A stretch of DNA of 64,000 nucleotides from positions 60,629 through 124,628 of the forward strand of contig JBGVQS010000025.1 in NCBI GenBank assembly GCA_045127595.1, given 5' to 3'. The notes beneath the pieces are model-generated. The model saw nothing but the letters and a program-made list of their open reading frames with translations. It was not told the DNA's origin and made no database searches. A program made the translations under genes and the position numbers. This stretch comes from Scatosoma sp045127595. GTDB lineage: Bacteria > Bacillota > Clostridia > Christensenellales > Borkfalkiaceae. Positions 8,690 to 16,963 of this stretch are shown here, in pieces. The stretch's first letter is position 1; each line of letters opens with the position of its first letter.

Positions 8690-9415
8690 TCAACCGCTCA
8701 ATTTACTTCGGAACTCCTTAATAATTCGGCTTTCGATTCTGGAAACCTGTACCTGACTGACGCCGATTTTTTTCGCAACTTCGCTCTGCGTCATATCCCG
8801 AAAATACCGAAGTACGATAATTTTTTTATCCCGTTCGCACAATTCGTCGATTGCGCCTTGCAACAGCATTTTATCAAGCATATCCTCTTGATTATCCGTC
8901 GCAGGCAAGGTTTCAATCAACTCCCGCTCTTTTCCGTCCTTGTAATCGGTGCCGCTCTGCAAGGAAAGCGGCATTTTCGACGAGCCCATAACAAACACCG
9001 TTTCCGCTTCGTCCATACGGAATTTCTCCGCAATTTGCGCAACGGAGGGCTGTTTCCCGTTTTGCAAGGAATATTCTTCGATAAAAAGATTGATTTCCTT
9101 TGCCGTTTGTTTCATTGTCCGAGAAACCTTTACCGCGCCGTCGTCCCGCATAAACCGCTTGATTTCCCCTGCAATCATCGGTACGGCATACGTGGAAAAC
9201 TTCACGCCGAATTCTTCGTTAAAGCCTGCGATTGCCTTTAAAAAGCCCATGCAGGCGATTTGGAATAAATCGTCGTAATCCACTCCCTTTCCCAAATACC
9301 GCTTTACGATACATTTGACCAAGGAAACGTTATGCTCTATCAGCGTTTCTTTGGCGGTGGAATCCCCCGTTTTGGCAAGCCGTATATATTCGATTGTACT
9401 TTTATCGTCAAGCAT
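8690..9415 (-). CDS. sigF: Forespore RNA polymerase sigma factor SigF
   Basis: SigF is the first compartment-specific sigma factor of endospore formation, active in the forespore. The 241 residues carry region 2 (GVDYDDLFQIACMGFLKAI, then FSTYAVPMIAGEIKRFMRD), region 3, and a region 4 helix-turn-helix (MTQSEVAKKIGVSQVQVSRIE). It is third in the canonical spoIIA operon and overlaps spoIIAB by 8 bases; AGGA within the spoIIAB 3' end serves as its ribosome binding site. The operon context distinguishes it from the related SigG. Its activity is controlled by the two preceding genes. Confidence 0.95.
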   Translation of the reverse strand: MLDDKSTIEYIRLAKTGDSTAKETLIEHNVSLVKCIVKRYLGKGVDYDDLFQIACMGFLKAIAGFNEEFGVKFSTYAVPMIAGEIKRFMRDDGAVKVSRTMKQTAKEINLFIEEYSLQNGKQPSVAQIAEKFRMDEAETVFVMGSSKMPLSLQSGTDYKDGKERELIETLPATDNQEDMLDKMLLQGAIDELCERDKKIIVLRYFRDMTQSEVAKKIGVSQVQVSRIESRIIKEFRSKLSG

Positions 9416-9887
9416 TCATCAATTCCTTTTCCGCGTTCACACCCCCGATACGCTTTTCCATTTGTACGCGCGTGCCCTTCCCCCGCTCGCTCGTTACGGA
9501 AAACTCGTCCATAAACGTTTGCATAATGGTAAAGCCCATGCCCGAACGCTCTTCGTCCCCAAGCGTAGTAAAAAAAGGCAAAATCGCCTGTTCTACGTCC
9601 TCGATTCCGCAGCCCTCGTCCTCGACGGTGATATGTAGTTTTCCCCCGTTGCAGGTTTCGACCGCTCGGCATTCAATCCGCAATTTCGCCTGCTCTTTTT
9701 TGGAAAAGTCCGCGCCCTTATACGCGTGCACGATACAGTTCGTTACCGCTTCGGATACGGCGGTTTTTATATCCCCAAGCTCGTCCAAGGAGGGATTTAA
9801 CGTAAGCGCAAACGCGGCTACCGCGCTGCGAGCAAAGCCTTCGTTGACGCTCTTTGCGGCTATTTCCAGTTTCATATAATTTTCCAT
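9408..9887 (-). CDS. spoIIAB: Anti-sigma-F factor and serine kinase SpoIIAB
   Basis: SpoIIAB binds and inhibits SigF and phosphorylates SpoIIAA. The 159-residue GHKL-type kinase has an N-box in VSEAVTNCIVHAYKG, a G1-like box in VEDEGCGIED and a G2-like box in RSGMGFTIMQTFMD. AAGGAG lies seven bases before the start at 9887. It is 11 bases downstream of spoIIAA and overlaps sigF. Confidence 0.96.
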   Translation of the reverse strand: MENYMKLEIAAKSVNEGFARSAVAAFALTLNPSLDELGDIKTAVSEAVTNCIVHAYKGADFSKKEQAKLRIECRAVETCNGGKLHITVEDEGCGIEDVEQAILPFFTTLGDEERSGMGFTIMQTFMDEFSVTSERGKGTRVQMEKRIGGVNAEKELMNA

Positions 9888-9898
9888 AAAAATACTCC

Positions 9899-10210
9899 TT
9901 AAATTTTAGGCATCAGCGAATACACGCCGCTCATAGAAAGAATTTTATCCGTAGTCAAAGACGGATTCATCACGTACACGGGTACGCCGCAGCTACGAAA
10001 TTTCTTATATCTACCGATCAAAAAACCTATGCCCGTAGAATCCATAAAGGATACGTTTTGCAAATCGAACACCGCATTTTCGCAACGGATTGCATATTCT
10101 TCCGCAAGCTTATCCGCCTGCCTTCTTGCAAGCGCGGCGTTGTGTTCGTCAATTTCCCCGACAAGCCGCACGTAGACGGTTTTATTCCTGCAATCGGCGG
10201 TAATTTTCAT
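9899..10210 (-). CDS. spoIIAA: Anti-anti-sigma factor SpoIIAA
   Basis: This 103-residue STAS-domain protein, when unphosphorylated, releases SigF from SpoIIAB. The phosphorylated serine is Ser58 in MDSTGIG, the same number as in Bacillus subtilis. GGGGGAGATAGGGT precedes the ATG. The operon is normally driven by SigH and Spo0A; in the ~195-base upstream gap I see a TTATAAT but no convincing -35, and no clear SigH-type AGGA/GAAT pair. Confidence 0.96.
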   Translation of the reverse strand: MKITADCRNKTVYVRLVGEIDEHNAALARRQADKLAEEYAIRCENAVFDLQNVSFMDSTGIGFLIGRYKKFRSCGVPVYVMNPSLTTDKILSMSGVYSLMPKI

Positions 10211-10338
10211 ACCCTATCTCCCCCTTTCAACGTTCATGAAAAAATTATAAGGGATAGCGAAAGTAATATTTTGAAAAATAATTGCTGAAAAAAATTGATT
10301 TTGTCGAAAAGTTTTTTGTGGATAGTATGAAATTTTAC

Positions 10339-10367
10339 TTGACATTTATCCAAAAATCGTTTATTAT
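10339..10367 (+). promoter_or_regulatory. Sigma-A promoter of the tRNA pair
   Basis: TTGACA-N17-TATTAT lies 40 bases upstream of the tRNA-Met gene and probably drives both tRNAs as one transcript. Confidence 0.75.
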
Positions 10368-10406
10368 TAACAAGCGTTGTGTCTTGACTCTTTGTCGAAA
10401 CAAAAC

Positions 10407-10482
10407 GGGCCTTTAGCTCAGTGGTCAGAGCTGTCGGCTCATAACCGATTGGTCCGCGGTTCGAATCCGTGAAGGCCCACCA
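10407..10482 (+). tRNA. tRNA-Met (CAT), elongator type
   Basis: A complete 76-base cloverleaf: acceptor GGGCCTT pairs with AAGGCCC, the anticodon stem GTCGG/CCGAT carries a CTCATAA loop (anticodon CAT), the T-loop is GTTCGAATC, and the CCA end is encoded. The paired first acceptor position and overall sequence fit elongator Met rather than initiator; a lysidine-modified Ile-CAU tRNA cannot be excluded from sequence alone. Confidence 0.93.
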
Positions 10483-10513
10483 AATCAAAAAAAATATACA
10501 TTTATATATATAC

Positions 10514-10590
10514 GGCCCAGTAGCTCAGTTGGTTAGAGCGCCAGCCTGTCACGCTGGAGGTCGACGGTTCGAGCCCGTTCTGGGTCGCCA
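10514..10590 (+). tRNA. tRNA-Asp (GTC)
   Basis: A complete 77-base cloverleaf: acceptor GGCCCAG pairs with CTGGGTC (one G-T pair), the anticodon loop is CTGTCAC (anticodon GTC), the T-loop is GTTCGAGCC, and CCA is encoded. It follows tRNA-Met by 31 bases. Confidence 0.97.
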
Positions 10591-10592
10591 AA

Positions 10593-10632
10593 CAAAAGGC
10601 GCAGGAGTAAGTCCTGCGCCTTTTGTTTTTAT
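10593..10632 (+). terminator. Rho-independent terminator of the tRNA pair
   Basis: A perfect 14-base stem (CAAAAGGCGCAGGA / TCCTGCGCCTTTTG) with loop GTAAG is followed by TTTTT. It also separates the convergent galM operon. Confidence 0.93.
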
Positions 10633-10685
10633 AAAAAAAATGAGCCGCGTATATCACGAAGCTCATTTGCGAATTTTTAATTTTA

Positions 10686-11717
10686 TCAAACGACTGAAAA
10701 TTTATAAACCGTTATTTCGTGATAGATTTCCCCTGCTTTTAATACCGTAGACGGGTATTGCGGACAGTTTGGAGAATTGGGATACCCTTGCGTTTCCAAA
10801 CACAGCGCACAATGATTAACGTAATCCTTCTTCCCTTTAAAACCGCCCGTACCGCAAGCCGTGTAAAGCTGTACGCCGGGGAGCGTCGTATAGCACTCCA
10901 TTTTTCTCCCCGTTTCGGAATCGTAAACACGCGCGCACAGCTCAAGGTCGCGTTCCGTTTCGCGCTCAATGCAATAATTAAAGTCGAAACCGTTACAATG
11001 CTTGATCATTTCTGCGTCCGCAAACATATCTTTTCCAAGCAATTTCGGCGTATAGAACGAATACGGAGTTCCGTCGATTTCTTCGTATTCTCCGTGTGGA
11101 ATCAAATCCTTGTCTATCTTCGTCATGCGGCGGGATTTTATCATCAATTCGTGTCCCAAAACCGTTTCTTGTCCACCGATATTGAAATAGGAATGATTCG
11201 TCAAATTACAAACCGTATCCTTATCCGTAGTTGCAAAATATTCGATTTTCAGTTCGTTGTCTTCAGAGAGACTAAAACAAACTTTTACCGTTAATTCTCC
11301 GGGGAAGCCCCCTGCACCGTCGGGAGAAACGTGCGAGAGCACCAAAACGCCGTTTTCTATCTTCGCAGCCCAAATAACTCGGTCAAAATTAGAAGAATAT
11401 CCCCCATGCAAGGTGTTCCCCTTTTCGTTTTGTTCTATGTGATACTCTTGACCGTTCAGCGTAAATTTAGCCCCTTCGATTCGGTTGCCGTATCTGCCGA
11501 TCGTCGCACCGAAATAGGGATTTTCTTCATAATAATCTTCGGGCTTTGCGCACCCAACGATCAAATCGTCAAAACGCCCGTTTTTATCGGGTGCAAAAAT
11601 GCGCGTGATGCGACCGCCATACGTCAAAATATCGACCTCATAACCATTTGCATTCGAAAGGGTATAAATGTCGTTCACTTTTCCGTCCATTTTAAAAGAA
11701 TACGTTTTTTGTATCAT
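10686..11717 (-). CDS. galM: Aldose 1-epimerase (galactose mutarotase)
   Basis: GalM interconverts alpha and beta anomers of galactose and glucose. The 343 residues match the family. Visible are GRYGNRIEGAKF and H-G-G at the active-site entrance, a catalytic histidine in LTNHSYFNIGG near residue 170, and a catalytic glutamate in LETQGYPNSPN near 311. GAGGTAAGCT precedes the start. No other galactose gene is present; its partner is an unrecognised gene 9 bases upstream. Confidence 0.93.
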   Translation of the reverse strand: MIQKTYSFKMDGKVNDIYTLSNANGYEVDILTYGGRITRIFAPDKNGRFDDLIVGCAKPEDYYEENPYFGATIGRYGNRIEGAKFTLNGQEYHIEQNEKGNTLHGGYSSNFDRVIWAAKIENGVLVLSHVSPDGAGGFPGELTVKVCFSLSEDNELKIEYFATTDKDTVCNLTNHSYFNIGGQETVLGHELMIKSRRMTKIDKDLIPHGEYEEIDGTPYSFYTPKLLGKDMFADAEMIKHCNGFDFNYCIERETERDLELCARVYDSETGRKMECYTTLPGVQLYTACGTGGFKGKKDYVNHCALCLETQGYPNSPNCPQYPSTVLKAGEIYHEITVYKFSVV

Positions 11718-11726
11718 AGCTTACCT

Positions 11727-12461
11727 CTATTTTTTTGATTGCTCACGCAGTATATTTTCCGTTTCGCTTGGAGTTGCTTTACGAAGAATTTGTTTTACTC
11801 TTTCGGGATCGTACGGTGCGCCGTCCTTATCGAAATAGCGGACGGAATCCACGTAGACGATCTGTTCCAAATTGTGCCTACCCATCGTTACCCAAACGTA
11901 TTCCCCTTTTTCCACGTTTCTTTCGGGTGCGTAATACCAATAATTACAACCTTGATACCCAAGCGGACTGACGCCGACAAACATAAATTCGCCGCTACCA
12001 GGTACGAGTTGAGCATATATCGCGTCAAATTCCTTTCGCAAATCCGCCGTAAATTTCTCCACGTCTTTTCGATGAAAAATAAACGAATTGACGCCGCCTA
12101 AAAATTGCTTGTTTTTGGTAGAGCGCATCAAAAGACGAACGAGCATGACGCAATCGTTTTCACGGCGCTCTTGTCGGGTAGCTTCCTTGCCGTTGTCGGT
12201 ATACGGATAAAAATCAATCGCAAGCCCTGCACGCGCAAAAGAAAGAGAGTATTCCTTTTTATACGCGCCCGCCAAAAGACGGCACATACAAAATATCCAT
12301 TCTTCCAAATCGTCGCGCAAAATATTTTTATTGATTTCGGAATACTGTATAAATTCATTCCGCACGGAAATCGCAGCTTTTACAAAATGCCGTCTTGAAA
12401 ACAGCTTCAACGGCAAAACGGAAAAAGTAAACTCCGTCCCTTGTAAATCAATCGTTGCCAT
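11727..12461 (-). CDS. Hypothetical protein in the galM operon
   Basis: I do not recognise this 244-residue soluble protein. The first ~95 residues form a mixed strand/helix region with a conserved-looking W-I-F-C-M-C-R-L-L helix. The middle is rich in charged helices. The last ~60 residues (GEYVWVTMGRHN, then D-G-A-P-Y-D-P-E-R-V-K) look like a small beta-barrel-type domain followed by a helix, which I remember from other short clostridial proteins but cannot name. There is no signal peptide or membrane segment. GGGGAGA precedes the ATG and a consensus promoter lies upstream, so it is a real gene heading the operon. Confidence 0.75.
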   Translation of the reverse strand: MATIDLQGTEFTFSVLPLKLFSRRHFVKAAISVRNEFIQYSEINKNILRDDLEEWIFCMCRLLAGAYKKEYSLSFARAGLAIDFYPYTDNGKEATRQERRENDCVMLVRLLMRSTKNKQFLGGVNSFIFHRKDVEKFTADLRKEFDAIYAQLVPGSGEFMFVGVSPLGYQGCNYWYYAPERNVEKGEYVWVTMGRHNLEQIVYVDSVRYFDKDGAPYDPERVKQILRKATPSETENILREQSKK

Positions 12462-12498
12462 ATTCTCCCCTTTTTCTTTCGTTGTTTTATGTTATACA

Positions 12499-12527
12499 AT
12501 TATACAATACTTTCTTTCGTTTGTCAA
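12499..12527 (-). promoter_or_regulatory. Consensus sigma-A promoter of the hypothetical-galM operon
   Basis: Perfect minus-strand TTGACA-N17-TATAAT, about 38 bases upstream of the start at 12461. Confidence 0.88.
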
Positions 12528-12593
12528 CCATGTAAAAAGATAAAAATTTATCGATTTAACGATTAAAAATTCTCTTAATTGCTTTTCAAAAAC

Positions 12594-12623
12594 TTGTGTT
12601 TTATGAAATAATTATGTTATAAT
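12594..12623 (+). promoter_or_regulatory. Sigma-A promoter of the hydrogenase operon
   Basis: TTGTGT-N18-TATAAT lies 32 bases before the first hydrogenase gene. A loose palindrome around ATCGATTTAACGAT at about 12550-12563 lies upstream of the -35 and could be an operator; I see no clear Rex site. Confidence 0.65.
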
Positions 12624-12655
12624 TATTGTGTATGAATAATATCAAGGAGGCTACT

Positions 12656-13147
12656 ATGGCTCATTTACAAGAGGCTGCTGTGAAACAAATCACCGAGATT
12701 TGCGACAGATACGCCCAAGAAAAAACTCCGCTTATGATGATTTTAAGCGCGATCCAAAAGGAATACGGGTATATTCCCCTCGAAGTGCAAGAACTCGTTT
12801 CGCAAAAAACGGGGATTTCCGTTGCGGAAATTTACGGCGTCGTTACCTTTTATTCCTTCTTCTCGCTTGCACCCAAAGGCAAATACGTGATCGGCGTATG
12901 CCTTGGTACGGCTTGCTATGTAAAAGGCGCGCAACAAATCGTTGATAAATTTTCTGAAATTATCGGTATCAAGCCCGGCGAAACCTCGCAAGACGGATTG
13001 TTCACGTTAGACGCACTCCGCTGTATCGGCGCGTGCGGGATCGCTCCTGCCGTTACCATCAACGGAAAGGTTTATCCCAAGCTTACCGTGGACGCCGTGC
13101 CCAAAATCGTGGAAGAATATAAAGCAATGGAGGCGAACAACCAATGA
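12656..13147 (+). CDS. hydC: NADH-dependent [FeFe]-hydrogenase, NuoE-like subunit (HydC/HndA type)
   Basis: This small subunit carries a thioredoxin-like [2Fe-2S] domain that takes part in electron transfer to or from NAD(H). The cluster cysteines are in CLGTAC and CIGACG, with the helical NuoE N-terminal domain before them. An upstream start at 12626 exists, but AAGGAGG sits at the right distance only for the ATG at 12656, giving 163 residues. The stop overlaps the next start by 4 bases (ATGA), so subunits are translated in coupling. Together with the next two genes it forms a HydABC-type bifurcating enzyme. Confidence 0.94.
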   Translation: MAHLQEAAVKQITEICDRYAQEKTPLMMILSAIQKEYGYIPLEVQELVSQKTGISVAEIYGVVTFYSFFSLAPKGKYVIGVCLGTACYVKGAQQIVDKFSEIIGIKPGETSQDGLFTLDALRCIGACGIAPAVTINGKVYPKLTVDAVPKIVEEYKAMEANNQ

Positions 13148-15027
13148 TTAAGAATTTTGAAGAACTTAAACAAACGAGCGCGAAATGCGCCTCCTGCCTT
13201 AGCGCAAAATTCACGGGCGGCGACGGCAAAAGACATATCGTCCTTTGCGGCGGTACGGGCTGTCTTTCCTCCCGCGCGGACGAAATCACCGCTGAATTCA
13301 ACAAACTTGTAGCAGAGAAAAATTTACAGGATAAAGTAACCGTCAACCAAGTAGGTTGCTTCGGCTTCTGTTCGCAAGGGCCTTTCGTTAAAATTTACCC
13401 CGAAGATACCCTTTACAGACTCGTACAGCTCGAAGACGTAGCTGAAATCATGGAAAAGGACATTATCGGCGGCGAAACGATCGAACGTCTTTTGTACGTC
13501 GATCCTGCTACGGAAGAAAAAATCACCAAACAGGAAGACATTACTTTCTATAAAAAACAAGTGCGTATCTCCCTGCACGGTTGCGGCAGCATTGATCCTG
13601 AAAATATCCAAGAAAGCCTTGGCGCAGGCGCATTCCAAGGTCTTGCGCGCGCTTTGCAAATGAGCCGCGAGGACGTTATTAAAGAAGTGCTCGAATCGGG
13701 CTTGCGCGGCCGTGGCGGCGGCGGTTTCCCTTCGGGTAGAAAATGGCAGTTTGCCTATGCGCAACCGGACGGAGAAAAATACGTCGTTTGTAACGGCGAC
13801 GAGGGCGACCCTGGCGCATTCATGGACCGTTCCATTCTTGAAGGAAATCCCCTTGCCGTTATCGAAGGTATGATGATTGCAGGGTACGCAATCGGCGCAC
13901 AAAACGGCTATTTCTACGTTCGTGCGGAATATCCCATCGCGGTCAACAGATTGTCGCTTGCCATTAAACAAGCGGAAGAACTCGGCTTGCTCGGGGATAA
14001 CATTCTCGGTACGGATTTCTCGTTCAGAGTGCATATCCGTCTTGGTGCAGGCGCATTCGTTTGCGGCGAAGAAACGGCGCTTTTGAACTCGATTGAAGGT
14101 CAGCGCGGTATGCCCCGCAACCGTCCCCCTTTCCCTGCGGTAAAAGGGCTTTGGGGCAAACCTACCATCATCAATAACGTAGAAACGCTTGCTTGCGTTC
14201 CCTATATTTTAAGAGAGGGCAAGGACGCGTTCGCAAAATACGGCACGGAAAAATCCAAGGGCACGAAAGTATTCGCGCTCGGCGGAAAAATCAACAACGT
14301 TGGGCTTGTGGAAATCCCCATGGGTACGACCTTACGCGAGCTTATCTATGATATCGGCGGCGGTATCCCGGGCGATAAAAAATTTAAAGCCATTCAAACG
14401 GGCGGTCCTTCGGGTGGTTGCTTGACGGAAGCCGATCTCGACACGCCTATCGACTTTGATAACCTTGTCGCGAAAGGCTCGATGATGGGTTCGGGCGGCG
14501 CAATCGTTATGGACGAAGACAACTGTATGGTAGACGTTGCGAAATTCTATATGGAATTCATCTGCGACGAATCCTGCGGTAAATGTACGCCTTGCCGTAT
14601 CGGTACGAAGAGAATGTTGGAACTCCTTACGAAAATTACCGATGGCAAAGCAACCATGAAAGATTTGGAAGAACTTGAAGAACTCGCGGAGAACGTCAAG
14701 AGCAATTCCCTTTGCGGACTTGGACAAACCGCGCCCAACCCTATCCTTTCCACGTTGAAGCATTTCCGCGACGAATATATCGCGCATATCGTAGACAAAA
14801 AATGTCCCGCGCATATTTGTAAGAATTTAATGCAATATAAGATTGAGCAGGATAAATGCTTCGGTTGCGGCGTTTGCGCAAGAGCTTGCCCCGTCAATGC
14901 ATTTGTAAAAACCGATTACGTTGCACCCGGGAAACGACTCCCTGCCTACACGATCGATCAGGAAAAATGTATCAAGTGCGGTATGTGTATCGCAACGTGT
15001 AAATTCAAGGCAATCATCAAGGAATAA
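13144..15027 (+). CDS. hydB: NADH-dependent [FeFe]-hydrogenase, NuoF-like flavin subunit (HydB/HndC type)
   Basis: This 627-residue subunit is the flavin- and NAD-binding partner of the hydrogenase and the probable bifurcation site. Domains in order are an N-terminal thioredoxin-like [2Fe-2S] domain (CGGTGC, then VGCFGFC), the FMN/NADH domain with GRGGGGFPSGRKW near 195 and the NGDEGDPGAFMDR loop, an SLBB domain, and the NuoF 4Fe-4S site CGKCTPCRIG near 480. Two C-terminal 4Fe-4S motifs follow (CFGCGVCARACP and CIKCGMCIATC). The two-ferredoxin tail is typical of HydB rather than complex I NuoF. Confidence 0.96.
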   Translation: MIKNFEELKQTSAKCASCLSAKFTGGDGKRHIVLCGGTGCLSSRADEITAEFNKLVAEKNLQDKVTVNQVGCFGFCSQGPFVKIYPEDTLYRLVQLEDVAEIMEKDIIGGETIERLLYVDPATEEKITKQEDITFYKKQVRISLHGCGSIDPENIQESLGAGAFQGLARALQMSREDVIKEVLESGLRGRGGGGFPSGRKWQFAYAQPDGEKYVVCNGDEGDPGAFMDRSILEGNPLAVIEGMMIAGYAIGAQNGYFYVRAEYPIAVNRLSLAIKQAEELGLLGDNILGTDFSFRVHIRLGAGAFVCGEETALLNSIEGQRGMPRNRPPFPAVKGLWGKPTIINNVETLACVPYILREGKDAFAKYGTEKSKGTKVFALGGKINNVGLVEIPMGTTLRELIYDIGGGIPGDKKFKAIQTGGPSGGCLTEADLDTPIDFDNLVAKGSMMGSGGAIVMDEDNCMVDVAKFYMEFICDESCGKCTPCRIGTKRMLELLTKITDGKATMKDLEELEELAENVKSNSLCGLGQTAPNPILSTLKHFRDEYIAHIVDKKCPAHICKNLMQYKIEQDKCFGCGVCARACPVNAFVKTDYVAPGKRLPAYTIDQEKCIKCGMCIATCKFKAIIKE

Positions 15028-15041
15028 GCGGAGGTATCATC

Positions 15042-16808
15042 ATGGCGAAAATAAACATTAAAATTGAAGGCATTCCTTTTGAAGTAGACGCCGGTTTGAC
15101 GATCCTCGAAGCGGCGAAACAATGCGGTTTTGAAATTCCTTCCCTTTGCGCATATAACCACGGCGAATGCTCCAAAGGCTCCTGCCGTGTTTGTCTTGTC
15201 GAAGCGACGGGCGCGCGCGGTCTTGTAGCGTCTTGCGTATACCCCGTTTCGGAAGGTATGGAAATTACTATTTCTTCCCCGAAAGCAACCGCAGCAAGAA
15301 GAACTTCGGTAGAGCTTCTTCTTTCCAACCACAATAAAAACTGTCAACAATGCGAAAAGAACGGCAAGTGCGAGCTTTTGCACGTTGCAAAACTCACGGG
15401 CGCGAGAGACGATATGTATCAAGGGGAACAAACCCCGACGACGATCGACCGCCTTACGCCGTCCATTGTAAGAGATACTTCTAAATGCGTACTTTGCGGC
15501 AGATGCGTAGAACGTTGTAAAAACGCGCACGGGCTTGGGATTCTCGGCTTTGAAAAGCGCGGCTTCAACACGATCGTTGCGCCTGCGGAAAACAGAAGCT
15601 TTGCGGACTCCCCCTGTATCCTTTGCGGTCAATGCGTAAGCGTTTGCCCCACGGGTGCATTGATGGAAGTTTCCGAAATCAGCAAAGTTGACCAAGCAAT
15701 GCGCGACGGAAAATACGTTGTCGTACAAACCGCGCCCGCGGTAAGAGCGGCGCTTGGCGAAGAATTCGGTATGCCGATCGGTACGCTTGTAACAGGAAAA
15801 ATGGTTGCAGCACTCAAACGCTTAGGCTTTAAGAAAGTATTCGATACCAACTTTGCGGCGGATCTTACCATTATGGAAGAAGCAACCGAGCTGTTGACGC
15901 GTATTCAAACGGGCGGAAAGCTCCCCATGATCACGTCTTGCTCTCCCGGTTGGGTAAATTATGCCGAATACAATTACGGCGATCTTTTGCCCCACCTTTC
16001 CTCTTGCAAATCCCCCCACGAAATGTTCGGCGCGATTTTAAAGAGCTATTACTGTGAAAAGAACGGAATCGATCCCAAGGATATGTTCGTTGTTTCCATT
16101 ATGCCTTGCACGGCAAAGAAATACGAAAAAGAACGTCCCGAGCTTTCCGTAAACGGCTTGCAGGACGTAGACGCGGTATTGACGACGCGTGAGCTTGGAA
16201 AGCTCATCAAGCGTTCGGGCATTAACTTTGCAAAACTCCCCGACGCGGCGTTTGACAACGACGTAGTAGGCGAATACACAGGCGCAGGCGTTATCTTCGG
16301 TACGACGGGCGGCGTTATGGAAGCGGCGCTTCGTACGGCGGCGTATAAGCTTACGGGCGAAGACCTTGCAAAGGTTGAATTGCAGGAAGTACGCGGTCAA
16401 AAAGGCATTAAAGAAGCAACCTACGTACTTGGTGGCAAGGAAATCAACGTTGCGGTTGCGCACGGTATGCGTTATGCAAAAGTGCTGTTGGACGAGATCC
16501 GCGCAGGTACGAGCAAGTATCATTTCATTGAAATCATGGGTTGTCCTGGCGGTTGCGTAGCCGGCGGCGGTCAACCGTACGTACAGCCCTGCTTCTTGCC
16601 CAACGAGGATGCGGATATTTTGGATACCTTCCGTACAAAGAGAGCGGCGGCGCTTTACCGCGAAGACGAAGCGAAAGCCCTTCGTATGTCGCATAAGAAT
16701 CCGCAAATCGCGAAGCTGTACGAAGACTATCTTGAAAAGCCGAATTCCCATAAGGCGCACGAACTTCTTCATACCACCTATACGGCAAGAGAAAGATTTA
16801 AAAAATAA
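15042..16808 (+). CDS. hydA: [FeFe]-hydrogenase catalytic subunit (HydA/HndD type, group A)
   Basis: This 588-residue subunit reduces protons to H2 at the H-cluster. An N-terminal [2Fe-2S] domain (CAYNHGEC, CRVC) is followed by the His-Cys 4Fe-4S motif HNKNCQQCEKNGKCE and two ferredoxin motifs (CVLCGRCVERC and CILCGQCVSVCP). The three H-cluster signatures are TSCSPGWVNYAE (L1), MPCTAKKYE (L2) and EIMGCPGGCVAGGGQP (L3). GGAGG precedes the ATG. With HydB and HydC this is the trimeric enzyme that couples NADH and reduced ferredoxin oxidation to H2 formation. The maturases HydEFG are not in the window. Confidence 0.97.
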   Translation: MAKINIKIEGIPFEVDAGLTILEAAKQCGFEIPSLCAYNHGECSKGSCRVCLVEATGARGLVASCVYPVSEGMEITISSPKATAARRTSVELLLSNHNKNCQQCEKNGKCELLHVAKLTGARDDMYQGEQTPTTIDRLTPSIVRDTSKCVLCGRCVERCKNAHGLGILGFEKRGFNTIVAPAENRSFADSPCILCGQCVSVCPTGALMEVSEISKVDQAMRDGKYVVVQTAPAVRAALGEEFGMPIGTLVTGKMVAALKRLGFKKVFDTNFAADLTIMEEATELLTRIQTGGKLPMITSCSPGWVNYAEYNYGDLLPHLSSCKSPHEMFGAILKSYYCEKNGIDPKDMFVVSIMPCTAKKYEKERPELSVNGLQDVDAVLTTRELGKLIKRSGINFAKLPDAAFDNDVVGEYTGAGVIFGTTGGVMEAALRTAAYKLTGEDLAKVELQEVRGQKGIKEATYVLGGKEINVAVAHGMRYAKVLLDEIRAGTSKYHFIEIMGCPGGCVAGGGQPYVQPCFLPNEDADILDTFRTKRAAALYREDEAKALRMSHKNPQIAKLYEDYLEKPNSHKAHELLHTTYTARERFKK

Positions 16809-16840
16809 GCCTTAAATATAGGAAACACACCTTTGTGATA

Positions 16841-16875
16841 TGCACCCCAAAAGTTAGACAAACTTTTGGGGTGCA
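16841..16875. terminator. Long perfect hairpin between convergent hydA and pdp
   Basis: A 15-base perfect stem (TGCACCCCAAAAGTT / AACTTTTGGGGTGCA) with loop AGACA lies between convergent operons and probably serves as a bidirectional terminator, although there is no T-tract. A related hairpin with the same CCAAAAGTT core occurs at 52967-53004 in an equivalent position. Confidence 0.65.
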
Positions 16876-16963
16876 CTTCAATATCGGCGTGGTTCTTCTT
16901 TTATTCAAAAAATAGGGGCAGTTATTCGTTCAACGCATACCTGCCCCATTCATTTTTACTTTT

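Noticed and set aside
10211..10338. SigH promoter for the spoIIA operon
   Set aside because: No AGGA-type -35 with a correctly spaced GAAT-type -10 is visible; a TTATAAT exists but without a convincing -35.
12541..12593. Rex-type redox operator before the hydrogenase operon
   Set aside because: Only a loose ATCG/CGAT palindrome is present; the expected TTGTTAA/TTAACAA halves are not.
16841..16875. Hairpin as an insertion-sequence end or small transposable element
   Set aside because: The two arms are only five bases apart, there is no transposase or target duplication nearby, and the related copy also sits at a convergent gene end, so terminator-like use is the better reading.
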